DNA of 64,000 nt. Origin: Bdellovibrionales bacterium. Its GTDB lineage: Bacteria > Bdellovibrionota > UBA1018. The stretch is from contig JAFEAP010000014.1 of the NCBI GenBank assembly GCA_018266355.1, positions 62,001 to 126,000 of the forward strand, in the 5' to 3' direction. The position numbers and the translations under genes were made by a program. Of this stretch, positions 14,958 through 23,116 are shown piece by piece. The stretch's first letter is position 1. The number at the start of each line of letters is the position of its first letter. The notes under the pieces are model-generated. The model was not told where the DNA came from, made no database searches, and saw nothing but the letters and a program-made list of their open reading frames with translations.

Positions 14958-16328
14958 TTAGGTCGAGGGACCCGAGCCGCCGCCCTGGGGAGCTCCGCCG
15001 CCGCCGGATCGACGACCGCGGCCTCCGCGACGGCGCCGCCGTCCGCCTTCGCCGCTTCCGCCGGAAGATTCTCCGCTCGAACCTCCGCGACCACCGCCGC
15101 TTCGTCCGCCGCGCCCCCCCCGACCGCCACTGCGCTCGAGGCTCTCGCCGCCCTCCGACGGAGCCGCGCCTTCGATATCCTTCTTACCGGTGAGCTTCTC
15201 GATGCGGCGAACGAGTTCGCGATCGCGATCGGTGACGAAGCTCGTCGCTTTCCCGGTCCGTCCGCGGCGCCCCGTGCGGCCGATCCGATGCACGTAATCT
15301 TCCGGTTCGAACGGCAAGTCGAAGTTCACGACGTGCGCGACGTCGTCGACGTCGATCCCTCGGCCCGCGACGTCCGTCGCGATCAGGATGCGGTAGGTCC
15401 CCGCCTTGAAGTCGGCGAGCGCCTTCTCTCGGTGGGCCTGCGTGCAGTCCGAGTGCAGGAAAGTCGCGTCGTAGATAAGCCGGCTATGCAGCGAACGCCA
15501 TAGACGCGAAACGCGGTCCTTCGAACGCGCGAAGACGATGACCGTGCCCGGTTCCTGCTTGAAGAGGCGGATCAGCTCGGAAACCTTATCTTCCTCGCGC
15601 ATGCGCAGGAAACGCTGGTCGATCTTCGGCTTCATCTCGGCGGCGACGCCGATCTTCACTTCTTTCGGTTGGTACATCGTGTTCCGCGCGAGCTTCTCGA
15701 TCGAAGGCGGGAACGTGGCGGAGAACATGAGCGTCTGACGCGAGTTCGGAATGCTCTCGGTGATGCGCGCGAGCTGGTCGGCGAAGCCCATGTCGAGCAT
15801 GCGGTCCGCTTCGTCGAGGATCAGCGTTTGGATGAAATCGAGCCAGATGTTGCCGCGCTCGAGATGGTCGCAAAGGCGGCCCGGGGTCGCGACGATGATC
15901 TGCGGGTACTCGCCGAGCGCCTGCTCTTCGAGGCGCATGTTCGCGCCGCCGATGAGGACGGTCGCTTTCAATCCGAGCGGAGCGCCGAAGGTCTCGAAAA
16001 CGGCGGCCGTCTGCTGCGCGATTTCGCGCGTCGGCGAGAGCGCGAGGATCAGCGTGCCCTTCTTGCCCATGAAACGATTCACGGTGGGAAGGACGAAGCC
16101 CGCGGTCTTTCCGCTTCCGGTGGCCGCGGACGCGAGCACGTCGTGGCCCTCGACGGCGAAAGGTATCGCCTCGGCTTGGACCGGGGTCGGCGTTTGGTAG
16201 CCGAACTTTTTAACCAGCTCGACGAGCTTCGGATCGAGTCCGAGGTCTTCCCACTTCGCGGTCACGGTCGGAGCGGCGGGCGCCGGCGGCGCGGAAGGGG
16301 TCGGCTGAGCGGATGGATTTTCGGTCAT
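14958..16328 (-). CDS. DEAD-box RNA helicase (RhlE-like)
   Basis: A 456-aa helicase with Q motif (QTPTPVQAEAIP), Walker A (ATGSGKT), PTREIAQQ, GG, TPGR, DEAD (LDEADRMLDMGF), SAT and the C-terminal motifs VIVFARSKD, TDVAGRGIDV and HRIGRTGRRG. The tail (about 400-456) is Gly/Arg/Ser-rich with RGG-like repeats, an RNA-binding extension. These enzymes unwind RNA during ribosome assembly, mRNA decay and cold adaptation. ATG at 16326-16328 is taken as start; the domain begins soon after. It is divergent from an RRM protein gene. Confidence 0.93.
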   Translation of the reverse strand: MTENPSAQPTPSAPPAPAAPTVTAKWEDLGLDPKLVELVKKFGYQTPTPVQAEAIPFAVEGHDVLASAATGSGKTAGFVLPTVNRFMGKKGTLILALSPTREIAQQTAAVFETFGAPLGLKATVLIGGANMRLEEQALGEYPQIIVATPGRLCDHLERGNIWLDFIQTLILDEADRMLDMGFADQLARITESIPNSRQTLMFSATFPPSIEKLARNTMYQPKEVKIGVAAEMKPKIDQRFLRMREEDKVSELIRLFKQEPGTVIVFARSKDRVSRLWRSLHSRLIYDATFLHSDCTQAHREKALADFKAGTYRILIATDVAGRGIDVDDVAHVVNFDLPFEPEDYVHRIGRTGRRGRTGKATSFVTDRDRELVRRIEKLTGKKDIEGAAPSEGGESLERSGGRGGRGGRSGGGRGGSSGESSGGSGEGGRRRRRGGRGRRSGGGGAPQGGGSGPST

Positions 16329-16425
16329 TTCGAAATCGGTTCTAGCAGCTGCCGACGCTCGGTTCCACAACTTCCCGCGCGCACGAGCAGATGTGACACT
16401 ATGCACCTAGAAACCGGGTTTCTCC

Positions 16426-16431
16426 TATACT
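16426..16431 (+). promoter_or_regulatory. Possible -10 element of RRM/infA cluster
   Basis: TATACT in the helicase-RRM gap is a good sigma-70 -10 hexamer about 65 bases before the RRM start. No convincing -35 hexamer lies 16-18 bases upstream, so this is weak. Confidence 0.3.
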
Positions 16432-16495
16432 TTCGTAGACCCTGCGTGTTAGTTCTCTTTCATTCGTCACCCGCGCAGTCTCAGGAGGCATCGTC

Positions 16496-16789
16496 ATGGG
16501 TAAGAAGTTGTACGTCGGAAATCTTCCGTTCGCGGCCGTGGACGAAAACCTCGTCGAGATCTTCTCCCAATGCGGGAAAGTCGAATCCGCGAAGGTCATC
16601 AGCGATCGGGATACCGGCCGCTCGAAGGGCTTCGGGTTCGTCGAAATGTCTTCGGACGCGGAAGCCCAAGCCGCGATCGCGAAATTCAACGGCGCCGATT
16701 TCGACGGTCGCGCCCTGACCGTGAACGAAGCGCGCCCGATGGAACCGCGGACCGGTGGTTTCGGCGGCGGCGGTCGCGGTCGCCGTTAA
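16496..16789 (+). CDS. RRM-domain RNA-binding protein
   Basis: A 97-aa single RNA-recognition motif: RNP2 KLYVGNLPF at residues 4-12 and RNP1 SKGFGFVEM at about 43-51, ending in a Gly/Arg-rich tail GGFGGGGRGRR. Bacterial RRM proteins of this size are RNA chaperones, often cold-induced. AGGAGG lies about eight bases before the ATG. It runs into infA with 21 bases between, and it lies opposite a DEAD-box helicase, so the locus joins three RNA-acting proteins. Confidence 0.95.
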   Translation: MGKKLYVGNLPFAAVDENLVEIFSQCGKVESAKVISDRDTGRSKGFGFVEMSSDAEAQAAIAKFNGADFDGRALTVNEARPMEPRTGGFGGGGRGRR

Positions 16790-16810
16790 TCGATAGCTTA
16801 TAGGAGCTCC

Positions 16811-17035
16811 ATGTCTCGGGAAGATCTCATCAAGTTCGAAGGTAAAGTCTCCGACATCACGGGCGGCGGGAACTACGTCGTCCTCCTCGATAACGGCATG
16901 ACGATTACCGCCCGCATCTCGGGCAAAATGAAAAAGTTCAAGATCCGGATCATCGTCGGCGACCGCGTCACCGTGGGCGTCTCCCCGTACGATCCGACCC
17001 ACGGGCTGATCACCCACCGGCAAAAACTCGGTTAA
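16811..17035 (+). CDS. infA: Translation initiation factor IF-1
   Basis: A 74-residue S1/OB-fold protein with KFEGKVSDITGGGNYVVLLD, then GMTITARISGKMKKFKIRII and GDRVTVGVSPYDPTHGLITHR, matching IF-1 over its full length. IF-1 binds the 30S A site during initiation. AGGAG at 16802-16806 precedes the ATG by four bases. The variation (ITHR instead of the common I.YR) is within family range. A second infA copy elsewhere cannot be excluded. Confidence 0.92.
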   Translation: MSREDLIKFEGKVSDITGGGNYVVLLDNGMTITARISGKMKKFKIRIIVGDRVTVGVSPYDPTHGLITHRQKLG

Positions 17036-17083
17036 CCTCCGTCCGTCGGCGTCGGTCCCCTCCCGCGCGAGTGAAAGGCACTC

Positions 17084-17266
17084 ATGAATTATCAGAAGGC
17101 CAGCGAAGACCACGTCCGCACTCTCCCGAAGGGACACCTCCGTTGTTTCCAGTGCAAGAAAGTCATTCCGTCGAAAGACGGCGAATGGCGGAGCTGGACG
17201 ACGATGCAGGCGTTTCTCTGCAAGCCGTGCGATAAGGCGACCGCGAAGCGTCCCGAACGGAAATAA
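17084..17266 (+). CDS. Small zinc-ribbon protein (60 aa)
   Basis: Two Cys pairs, CFQC at about residue 21-24 and CKPC at 46-49, with a KDGEWRSW segment between, predict one zinc knuckle. The protein is basic and likely binds nucleic acid or the ribosome, by analogy only. It follows infA in the same direction, 48 bases after its stop, with an AAAGG-type ribosome site. No named family recognised. Confidence 0.75.
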   Translation: MNYQKASEDHVRTLPKGHLRCFQCKKVIPSKDGEWRSWTTMQAFLCKPCDKATAKRPERK

Positions 17267-17356
17267 TCGACGTCGGGCGATACCAACGCCCACTCGACGG
17301 GTGCCTCTTCCACAGTTCGCCGATCTCCCCTACACTTTTCCCAAGAGGGAAAGCAG

Positions 17357-19105
17357 ATGGGCATCGACTCGTTTTCGGAAATCGAACGGCGGATCAAACG
17401 GATCGAAGCGGCGCTCGGCATCGTCGACGACGGCGACGCACGGGAGACTCCCTCCCAACCCGTGCCCCGAAAAGCTTCGCCCGCGACCGCGAATCCACCG
17501 ACGACGGCGACTCAACCCGCTGCGCCCGTCTCCGTTCCTGAATCTGTTTCCGTTTCTACTCCTGTTTCCGCTCCCGCTCCGTACCCCCGCGTCCCTCCCG
17601 TGATGAGTCGGACTCCTTCGCGCGCGAGCCCGGCGCCGACCAGCGGATTTTTCCTCGGCGCGATCGCCGGGCTCTGCCTGATCCTGGCGGCGATCCTCAT
17701 GATCCGACTCGCGATCGAGTCGGGCTGGCTCACGCCGGTGCGCCAAATCTGGATCACCGCGCTCTTCGGCTCCGCCTGCGTCGCGACCGGTTTCCTCGCG
17801 TTCGCGCGCGACCGAGCCTACGCCGCGATCCTCCCCGGTCTCGGCGTCGCGATCCTGAACCTCGCCGTCTACGGCGCGGCCTTCGTGCACCACCTGATCG
17901 GGCCCGAAACGGCGGCGGTCGCCGTGAGCGCGATCTCCCTCCTTTGCCTCGCGCTCTACGCCGCGCTCTCCGAAGACCTCTATATCATCTACGCCGTTCT
18001 CGGCACCCACCTCGGCGCGTGCCTCCTCGGCGGAAGCGCTCCGTCTCCCGAGACGCCCCTCCTGCTGCTCCTGATTTGGAACCTCATTTTCGCCCAGCTC
18101 GCCGTGCGTTCCGGATCCCGGCGACTCCTCTCGGTCATCGCCTACTGCGGCTTCGCCACCGTTTACTTCGTCGGACACGTCGAACGCGTCGAATCGGCCG
18201 CGATTACCCAGGCGCTCCTCTTCTTCATCTACCTCTCGGCGACCGTCCAATTCTCGAAGACCCACCAGCGCCCGCTCACCGCGGGCGAAGCCACGTCGCT
18301 CCTTCCGCCCCTCCTCGTGTTCTACGTCACCGAATACGCCTGGCTCTCGAAACTGATCGGGCCCGCCACTCCTTATCTCTTCCTCGGACTCGCCGCGGCC
18401 GTCTGGTTCGCCTACGTCTCCGCCGCTTCGAAGATCCGATCGCCGCTCGCGAGCGGCATGCTCGTCCACACCTTCGTCGCGGGCACGGTTCTCCACGCGT
18501 TCTTCTTCCAGATCGTGCCCGACGAGGCGAAACCGATCGTCGGCCTTCTGCTCGGCGGAGCGATCCTCCTCCAGGGCGGACGCCTCGACTTCAAGGGCGA
18601 GCACCTCCCGCTCCAGTTCCTCGCCGTCTTCGTCGGCATGGGCGGGTTCTTGATGGCGCTTTTCCAGTCGGCCGGCGATCACCGCTTCGCGATCCTGAAC
18701 GGAATCGCCTACGGACTCGGCCTGCTCTATTACTCCGTGACCGAAAGCGGCCGGAAACACGACACCCAGATCCGCGACTTCGCGGCCGTGCTCGCCCACC
18801 TCCAGTGGATGACCGCGCTCTACCGCGCGCGCGAGTTTTTCGCCGTCGAATCGCTATCGCTCGTCGTCACCGCGCTTTGGGTCGCCTACGCGTTCGCGGT
18901 CTTCGGCATCAGATGGGCCCGACGATTCGCGTGGCTCTGCCGCTCTTGCCTCTTCATCCTCACGTTCTGCGTGCTCAAGCTCATGGTCTACGACGTGTGG
19001 AACCAGCCGCCCGTCGTCCGCATCGTCTCGCTCGCCGGACTAGGGATTGCACTCTACTCCTTCGGATTCCTGCTTCGAAGAGTCTCCGCTTGGTCCGAGG
19101 CTTGA
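17357..19105 (+). CDS. DUF2339-type polytopic membrane protein
   Basis: 582 residues: an N-terminal coiled segment (SEIERRIKRIEAALGI), a Pro/Ser/Val-rich linker to about residue 95, and then about 15 hydrophobic helices, including GFFLGAIAGLCLILAAILMI and repeated LLLL/GLA stretches. The layout (short coil, linker, many helices) is that of the DUF2339 family, whose function is unknown. The 3' end overlaps the convergent MFS gene by 66 bases. No catalytic residues can be pointed out. Confidence 0.75.
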   Translation: MGIDSFSEIERRIKRIEAALGIVDDGDARETPSQPVPRKASPATANPPTTATQPAAPVSVPESVSVSTPVSAPAPYPRVPPVMSRTPSRASPAPTSGFFLGAIAGLCLILAAILMIRLAIESGWLTPVRQIWITALFGSACVATGFLAFARDRAYAAILPGLGVAILNLAVYGAAFVHHLIGPETAAVAVSAISLLCLALYAALSEDLYIIYAVLGTHLGACLLGGSAPSPETPLLLLLIWNLIFAQLAVRSGSRRLLSVIAYCGFATVYFVGHVERVESAAITQALLFFIYLSATVQFSKTHQRPLTAGEATSLLPPLLVFYVTEYAWLSKLIGPATPYLFLGLAAAVWFAYVSAASKIRSPLASGMLVHTFVAGTVLHAFFFQIVPDEAKPIVGLLLGGAILLQGGRLDFKGEHLPLQFLAVFVGMGGFLMALFQSAGDHRFAILNGIAYGLGLLYYSVTESGRKHDTQIRDFAAVLAHLQWMTALYRAREFFAVESLSLVVTALWVAYAFAVFGIRWARRFAWLCRSCLFILTFCVLKLMVYDVWNQPPVVRIVSLAGLGIALYSFGFLLRRVSAWSEA

Positions 19106-20320
19106 GCGGAAGGCCCAGAACGCGGGCAGACCGATCGCGACGCCCGCGAGGATGATCGCGAAGGAAACCCCGGCGCCGATCCGAAGCGCGTGGTGCGTGC
19201 CTTGGGACGCGGCGAGGAATCCCATCCAGGTATTCCCGATCAGCGGTCCGCTCATGTAGCTGAGCATCTCGATTCCCGCCATCCGACCGCGGACCGAATC
19301 CGGAATCGTCTCGTTCCAGAGGCTCGAACGGAAGATGCCGCTGACCATGTCGCAGGCGCCGGCGAGCGCGAAGCACGCGACCGCCAGGTAAGCCGTCGGC
19401 GAGAAACCGGCCGCCCCGATCGCCACGCACCACCCGAGGGCGGCGACCGTGATGAGCGCGCCGTAGCGGCGCCGCCGCACGGTCCAGCGGCTGAACGCGG
19501 AACAAATCAGCGCACCGAACGCGGTCGAGGAATAGAGCCATCCGAGAACGCGCGCGTTCCCGCCGACCCCGCCGGCCGCCGCCCATTCCTCGGCGAGCGC
19601 GGGGAAAAGCGCCATCGGGTAGCAGAACATCATCGCCGCGATGTCGACGAGATAGGAACCGAGGAGAACGGGACGGGTGATCGCGTAGCGCAAGCCCGCG
19701 GCGATCGACGCGAAACTCGGACGCGCCGTTTGCTCGCTTCGCGCGGGCTCGGGAATGCCGACGAGGAAGAGGATCGAGATCGCGTAGGAGGCCGCATCGA
19801 TCCAGAACGCCCCTTTCACCCCGAAGTGGGCGAGGAACAATCCCCCGATCGTCGGTCCGACGACGTGGCCGAAGGTTCCGCGGAAACCGTTCAGGGCGCT
19901 GATCCGCGGGATATCCTCGGGCGCCACCAGCCGCGGCGTGAGCGAATCGAGCGCCGGACGATGGATACCGGAAAGCGCGGAAAGAAATCCGGCGAGCAGG
20001 AAGCAGGGCCAAACCTCGGCGCTCCGGGTGGCCCAGGGATAGAGCGCGCAAAGGATCGCAAGACCCGCTTCGCAGCCGATCACGAGCTTCACGCGGTTTC
20101 CGGCGTCGGCGAGCGCCCCGCCCCAGAATCCCGTAAGCACGAGCGGGACGAGCTGGAAAATCCCGATCAAACCGACGGACGCGGTCGACTTCGTCTTCTC
20201 GTAAACGTCGAACGGCAGCGCGATGAAGGTCAGGCTCGTTCCGAGCACGCTCACGAGCTGGCCGAAATAGAGCCGCCGGAAGGCCGGATATTTCCGGAGC
20301 GGCGAGAGATCAAGCCACAT
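19040..20320 (-). CDS. MFS transporter (EntS-like)
   Basis: About 426 residues with 12 predicted helices. It starts MWLDLSPLRKYPAFRRLYFG and has the MFS A-motif variant GGALADAGNRVKLVIG and the PRLVAPEDIPRISALNGFRG segment that is usual in the EntS/enterobactin-exporter branch. ATG at 20318-20320 lies 11 bases inside the preceding MFS gene. Substrate unknown. It is the last gene of a five-gene run that begins with a histidine kinase. Confidence 0.88.
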   Translation of the reverse strand: MWLDLSPLRKYPAFRRLYFGQLVSVLGTSLTFIALPFDVYEKTKSTASVGLIGIFQLVPLVLTGFWGGALADAGNRVKLVIGCEAGLAILCALYPWATRSAEVWPCFLLAGFLSALSGIHRPALDSLTPRLVAPEDIPRISALNGFRGTFGHVVGPTIGGLFLAHFGVKGAFWIDAASYAISILFLVGIPEPARSEQTARPSFASIAAGLRYAITRPVLLGSYLVDIAAMMFCYPMALFPALAEEWAAAGGVGGNARVLGWLYSSTAFGALICSAFSRWTVRRRRYGALITVAALGWCVAIGAAGFSPTAYLAVACFALAGACDMVSGIFRSSLWNETIPDSVRGRMAGIEMLSYMSGPLIGNTWMGFLAASQGTHHALRIGAGVSFAIILAGVAIGLPAFWAFRSSLGPSGDSSKQESEGVECNP

Positions 20321-21533
20321 CGCTGTCCGCCCCCGCACGATTCAGTCCGCGTTCGAGCGGCACGAGAAAAACCATGATGAAAACCGAGAAAGCGATGCTG
20401 AACTGGGCGACGCTATCCATCCCGACGAGCCGCCCGCCGGGTTCCGCGGCCAGGAGCGAAGCCGAGAGGAACGCGCCGAGGGCGCTCGCCGCGTGCTGGA
20501 ACACCGACATGAACGAGACGAACCGCGCCCGCTCGTGAGGGGGCGGGACGCGCGACGCGACCGCGGTGGTCGCGACCCCGCGCACGCCCATCGCGGCCAT
20601 GAACCCGACGAAGATCCCGATCGGCGGGAGCGGCGATGGGATCCGGACGAACCCGAAATAAGTCACGGCGATCAGGAGCGCGGTCGCGAACCCTCCGATC
20701 AGGCTCGCGCCGAACCGGTCGATCAATCGCCCCGATCCGATCATGAGCGCGAAGCTCGCGATCCCGCCGACGAGGTAAAGGAGACCGAGCTTCTCGCGCG
20801 GAAAGGCGAGGTTGAACTCGAAGAAGGCGGCCATGTTCGGGATCATGAGGAAACCCGCGACCATCGCCGCGGCCATGCATCCGTAGGCGAACCATACCGG
20901 ACGCCGCCGCAGCATCCGGCCGGCGGCCCGAAGCGGATGCGCGCCGCGAGCGGCGGCGATATGACCGCGCTGCGAAGGAAGCGCCCGGGCGGCCGCGATC
21001 CAAACGACGAGCGCGAGCCCCCCCACGCCGAAGAACGGCGCACGCCAACCGCCGATCCGCGCGAGTTCGAGCCCCGCGGGCACGCCGAAGACGGAGGCGA
21101 CCGCGAACGCACTCATGAGCGCGCTCATCGCGCGACCGCGACGGGCGACCGGTACGACGTCGGCCGCGAGGGAGAACGTGAGCGAGGACGCCGGACCGCC
21201 GAAGAGACCGGCGAAAACGCGCGCACCGAGGAGGCTCGCGAACCCGGAGGTGAAACCGCCGAGGAGCGTCCCGAACCCGAGCCCCGCGAGACACCACAGC
21301 AGCGCGGTCTTGCGGTCGAAACGGTCGAGGAAGAAACTCCCGACGAGACCCGCGAGCGAGGCGGAAGCCATGTAGCTCCCGCCGATCCATCCGAGCTTCG
21401 AGGTCTCGATGCCGAGCGCCGAGGCGAAATCCGGCCCGAGCGGCATCACCATCATGAAATCGAGGACGTTCACGAACTGCACGGCGCCGAGCAGCGCGAC
21501 GATCTTCCGTTCCTGGGCCGTGGAGAAGGACAT
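20310..21533 (-). CDS. MFS transporter (arabinose-efflux-like, 12 helices)
   Basis: 407 residues with a typical MFS N-half: VNVLDFMMVMPLGPDFASALGI, then GSFFLDRFDRKTALLWCLAG as motif A. The C-half has AFLSASLLAAEPGG and ends with a long helix. Its fold suggests drug or sugar efflux, but no substrate can be named. The gene begins three bases after the stop of the small 97-aa gene and overlaps the next MFS gene by 11 bases, so the two transporters are co-expressed. Confidence 0.88.
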   Translation of the reverse strand: MSFSTAQERKIVALLGAVQFVNVLDFMMVMPLGPDFASALGIETSKLGWIGGSYMASASLAGLVGSFFLDRFDRKTALLWCLAGLGFGTLLGGFTSGFASLLGARVFAGLFGGPASSLTFSLAADVVPVARRGRAMSALMSAFAVASVFGVPAGLELARIGGWRAPFFGVGGLALVVWIAAARALPSQRGHIAAARGAHPLRAAGRMLRRRPVWFAYGCMAAAMVAGFLMIPNMAAFFEFNLAFPREKLGLLYLVGGIASFALMIGSGRLIDRFGASLIGGFATALLIAVTYFGFVRIPSPLPPIGIFVGFMAAMGVRGVATTAVASRVPPPHERARFVSFMSVFQHAASALGAFLSASLLAAEPGGRLVGMDSVAQFSIAFSVFIMVFLVPLERGLNRAGADSDVA

Positions 21534-21536
21534 TCG

Positions 21537-21830
21537 TTACTTCTTTTCTTCCTTCTTGCCGCCGCCGGCGACCTCGAGCATGGCGACCCACTCGCCCTGC
21601 TTCGGCGTGGACATCACGATGCTGTAGGTCGAACCGCCTCCGGGGATGAGGGCGACGCTCGTGGTGCGGGTCTTTCCGGTCGCTCGACGGCGGACCGCCG
21701 GGATCTTGTGGGTTTTCCCGCCGCCGACGAGGGCGAGCTGGCCGGTATCCGCCGCGAGCGCGACCATGTACTCGCCGCTCGGGACCTCGACCTTTCCGCA
21801 GGTGGAGTTTTTGTTGATCGTAACTTTCAT
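21537..21830 (-). CDS. Small hypothetical protein in kinase/MFS operon (97 aa)
   Basis: A short, mostly beta protein (MKVTINKNSTCGKVEVPSGE, later SVALIPGGGSTYSIVM) with a Lys/Glu tail GGGKKEEKK. Its ATG overlaps the stop of the receiver-TPR gene by four bases (ATGA), a firm sign that it is translated. No domain recognised; one Cys. Coupling to a receiver/TPR protein suggests a partner or target of that signalling protein. Confidence 0.75.
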   Translation of the reverse strand: MKVTINKNSTCGKVEVPSGEYMVALAADTGQLALVGGGKTHKIPAVRRRATGKTRTTSVALIPGGGSTYSIVMSTPKQGEWVAMLEVAGGGKKEEKK

Positions 21831-23116
21831 GTCCCGCCTTTCTTGCGTCCGTTCTCGAGCTCCTGCTTCGCTTCGATGAGCAGCATGCCGACGGCGGTAT
21901 TGTCCGGCTCGATCTTGATCGCCTCGGTCAGAGCGTCCACGGCTTTACGGTACATTTCCTTCTTCATGTATAAGCGCGCGAGTTCGAGGTGTACCGCCGC
22001 GGTCGGAGCGAGGTTATTCATCGCCGCGGTGAGGATGTTCGTCGCCTTCCCGAATTCGTCCTTTTTGTCGTAGGCGCGGGAGAGCTTGATGTAGTGGATC
22101 TCGCGTCCCGGATTGATCGCGAGCGCCTTCTGATAATAAGGGATCGCCTCCGCCGCCGTCTTCGTGCGGAAGATCGCGTCGCCCATCCCGGAAAGCCCCA
22201 TGTCGAACTCGGGATTCAGCTTCAATGCCTTCTGAAAATTCATGAGCGCCGCCTTCGCCCGGCCGCGCTCGAGATCCTCGAAGCCCTTTTCGACCGAGGC
22301 GTTGATCTCCCGCTCGAACCGGATTTTCGAGAACGTACGGTCGATCCGGTCCTTCAGGTCGCGCTGGGTGAAGGGCTTGAGCAGGTAATTGTCGACGTGC
22401 AGGCTCGCCGCCTGCATCACCTTCATCCGCTCGATCGAGGCCTGGCTCGTGATGATGAAGAACGGGACGTCGCCGAGCGCCTTCGTGCGCTTGCAAAGTT
22501 CGAGCAGCTCGACGCCCTTCACTTTCGGCATCTCCCAGTCGGCGATGATCATCCCGATGTCCGTGATGTGCTCGGACATGAACTTCATCGCGCTCTCGCC
22601 GTCCGGGAACGCCTCGATCCGTTTGAAGCCGAAGCGCTGGAGGTATTCGACCACCGTCTCGCGGGAATCGGGATCGTCGTCCGCGACGACGCAGATTTTC
22701 TGGGGGCCGTGAATGGAAGCGGCGAAGGTTTTGTCGAGCTTCTGTTCGAGGGTGTCGATCCGAAACGGCTTCACGATGTAGTCGTCGACGAGATCCTCGA
22801 TCGCCGCGCCGATCTTCTCGTGTTCGGTCGAGCGCGGACTCGACATGATGATGAACGGGATGTGCGCCCATTTCGGGTTCGCGCGCACGCGCTTCAGCAA
22901 CGTGAGACCGTCGACCGTCGGCATATCCCAGTCGGAAAGGATCAACCCGATGCCGGCTTCCTCCTCGAGCGCGACGAGCGCCTCGCGACCGTCCTGGACG
23001 GCGGTGATCTGCTCGAAACCGAGCGCCTTCAAGTAATCGACGGCGGTGTCGCGGCTGTCTTCGTGGTCGTCGACCACGAGCACGTGGATGAGAATCCGAT
23101 CCGCTTTGTTACCCAT
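21827..23116 (-). CDS. Double receiver plus TPR protein
   Basis: A 429-aa protein with two receiver domains and no DNA-binding output. Receiver 1 has DDHED at 16-20 and Asp62 (LILSDWDMP); receiver 2 has ADDDPDSRE and Asp193 (IIADWEMP); both have the Lys of VKPF/LKPF. Residues about 270-425 contain tetratricopeptide repeats (AALMNFQKALKLNPEFDMGL, AIPYYQKALAINPGREIHY). Output is thus through protein contact. It overlaps the kinase gene by eight bases, so it is the likely phosphorylation target of that kinase. Confidence 0.9.
   Translation of the reverse strand: MGNKADRILIHVLVVDDHEDSRDTAVDYLKALGFEQITAVQDGREALVALEEEAGIGLILSDWDMPTVDGLTLLKRVRANPKWAHIPFIIMSSPRSTEHEKIGAAIEDLVDDYIVKPFRIDTLEQKLDKTFAASIHGPQKICVVADDDPDSRETVVEYLQRFGFKRIEAFPDGESAMKFMSEHITDIGMIIADWEMPKVKGVELLELCKRTKALGDVPFFIITSQASIERMKVMQAASLHVDNYLLKPFTQRDLKDRIDRTFSKIRFEREINASVEKGFEDLERGRAKAALMNFQKALKLNPEFDMGLSGMGDAIFRTKTAAEAIPYYQKALAINPGREIHYIKLSRAYDKKDEFGKATNILTAAMNNLAPTAAVHLELARLYMKKEMYRKAVDALTEAIKIEPDNTAVGMLLIEAKQELENGRKKGGT

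Noticed and set aside
17330..18799. 489-codon minus-strand frame opposite the DUF2339 gene
   Set aside because: Glu/Arg/Asp-rich shadow of a membrane protein gene, without hydrophobic core or motif.
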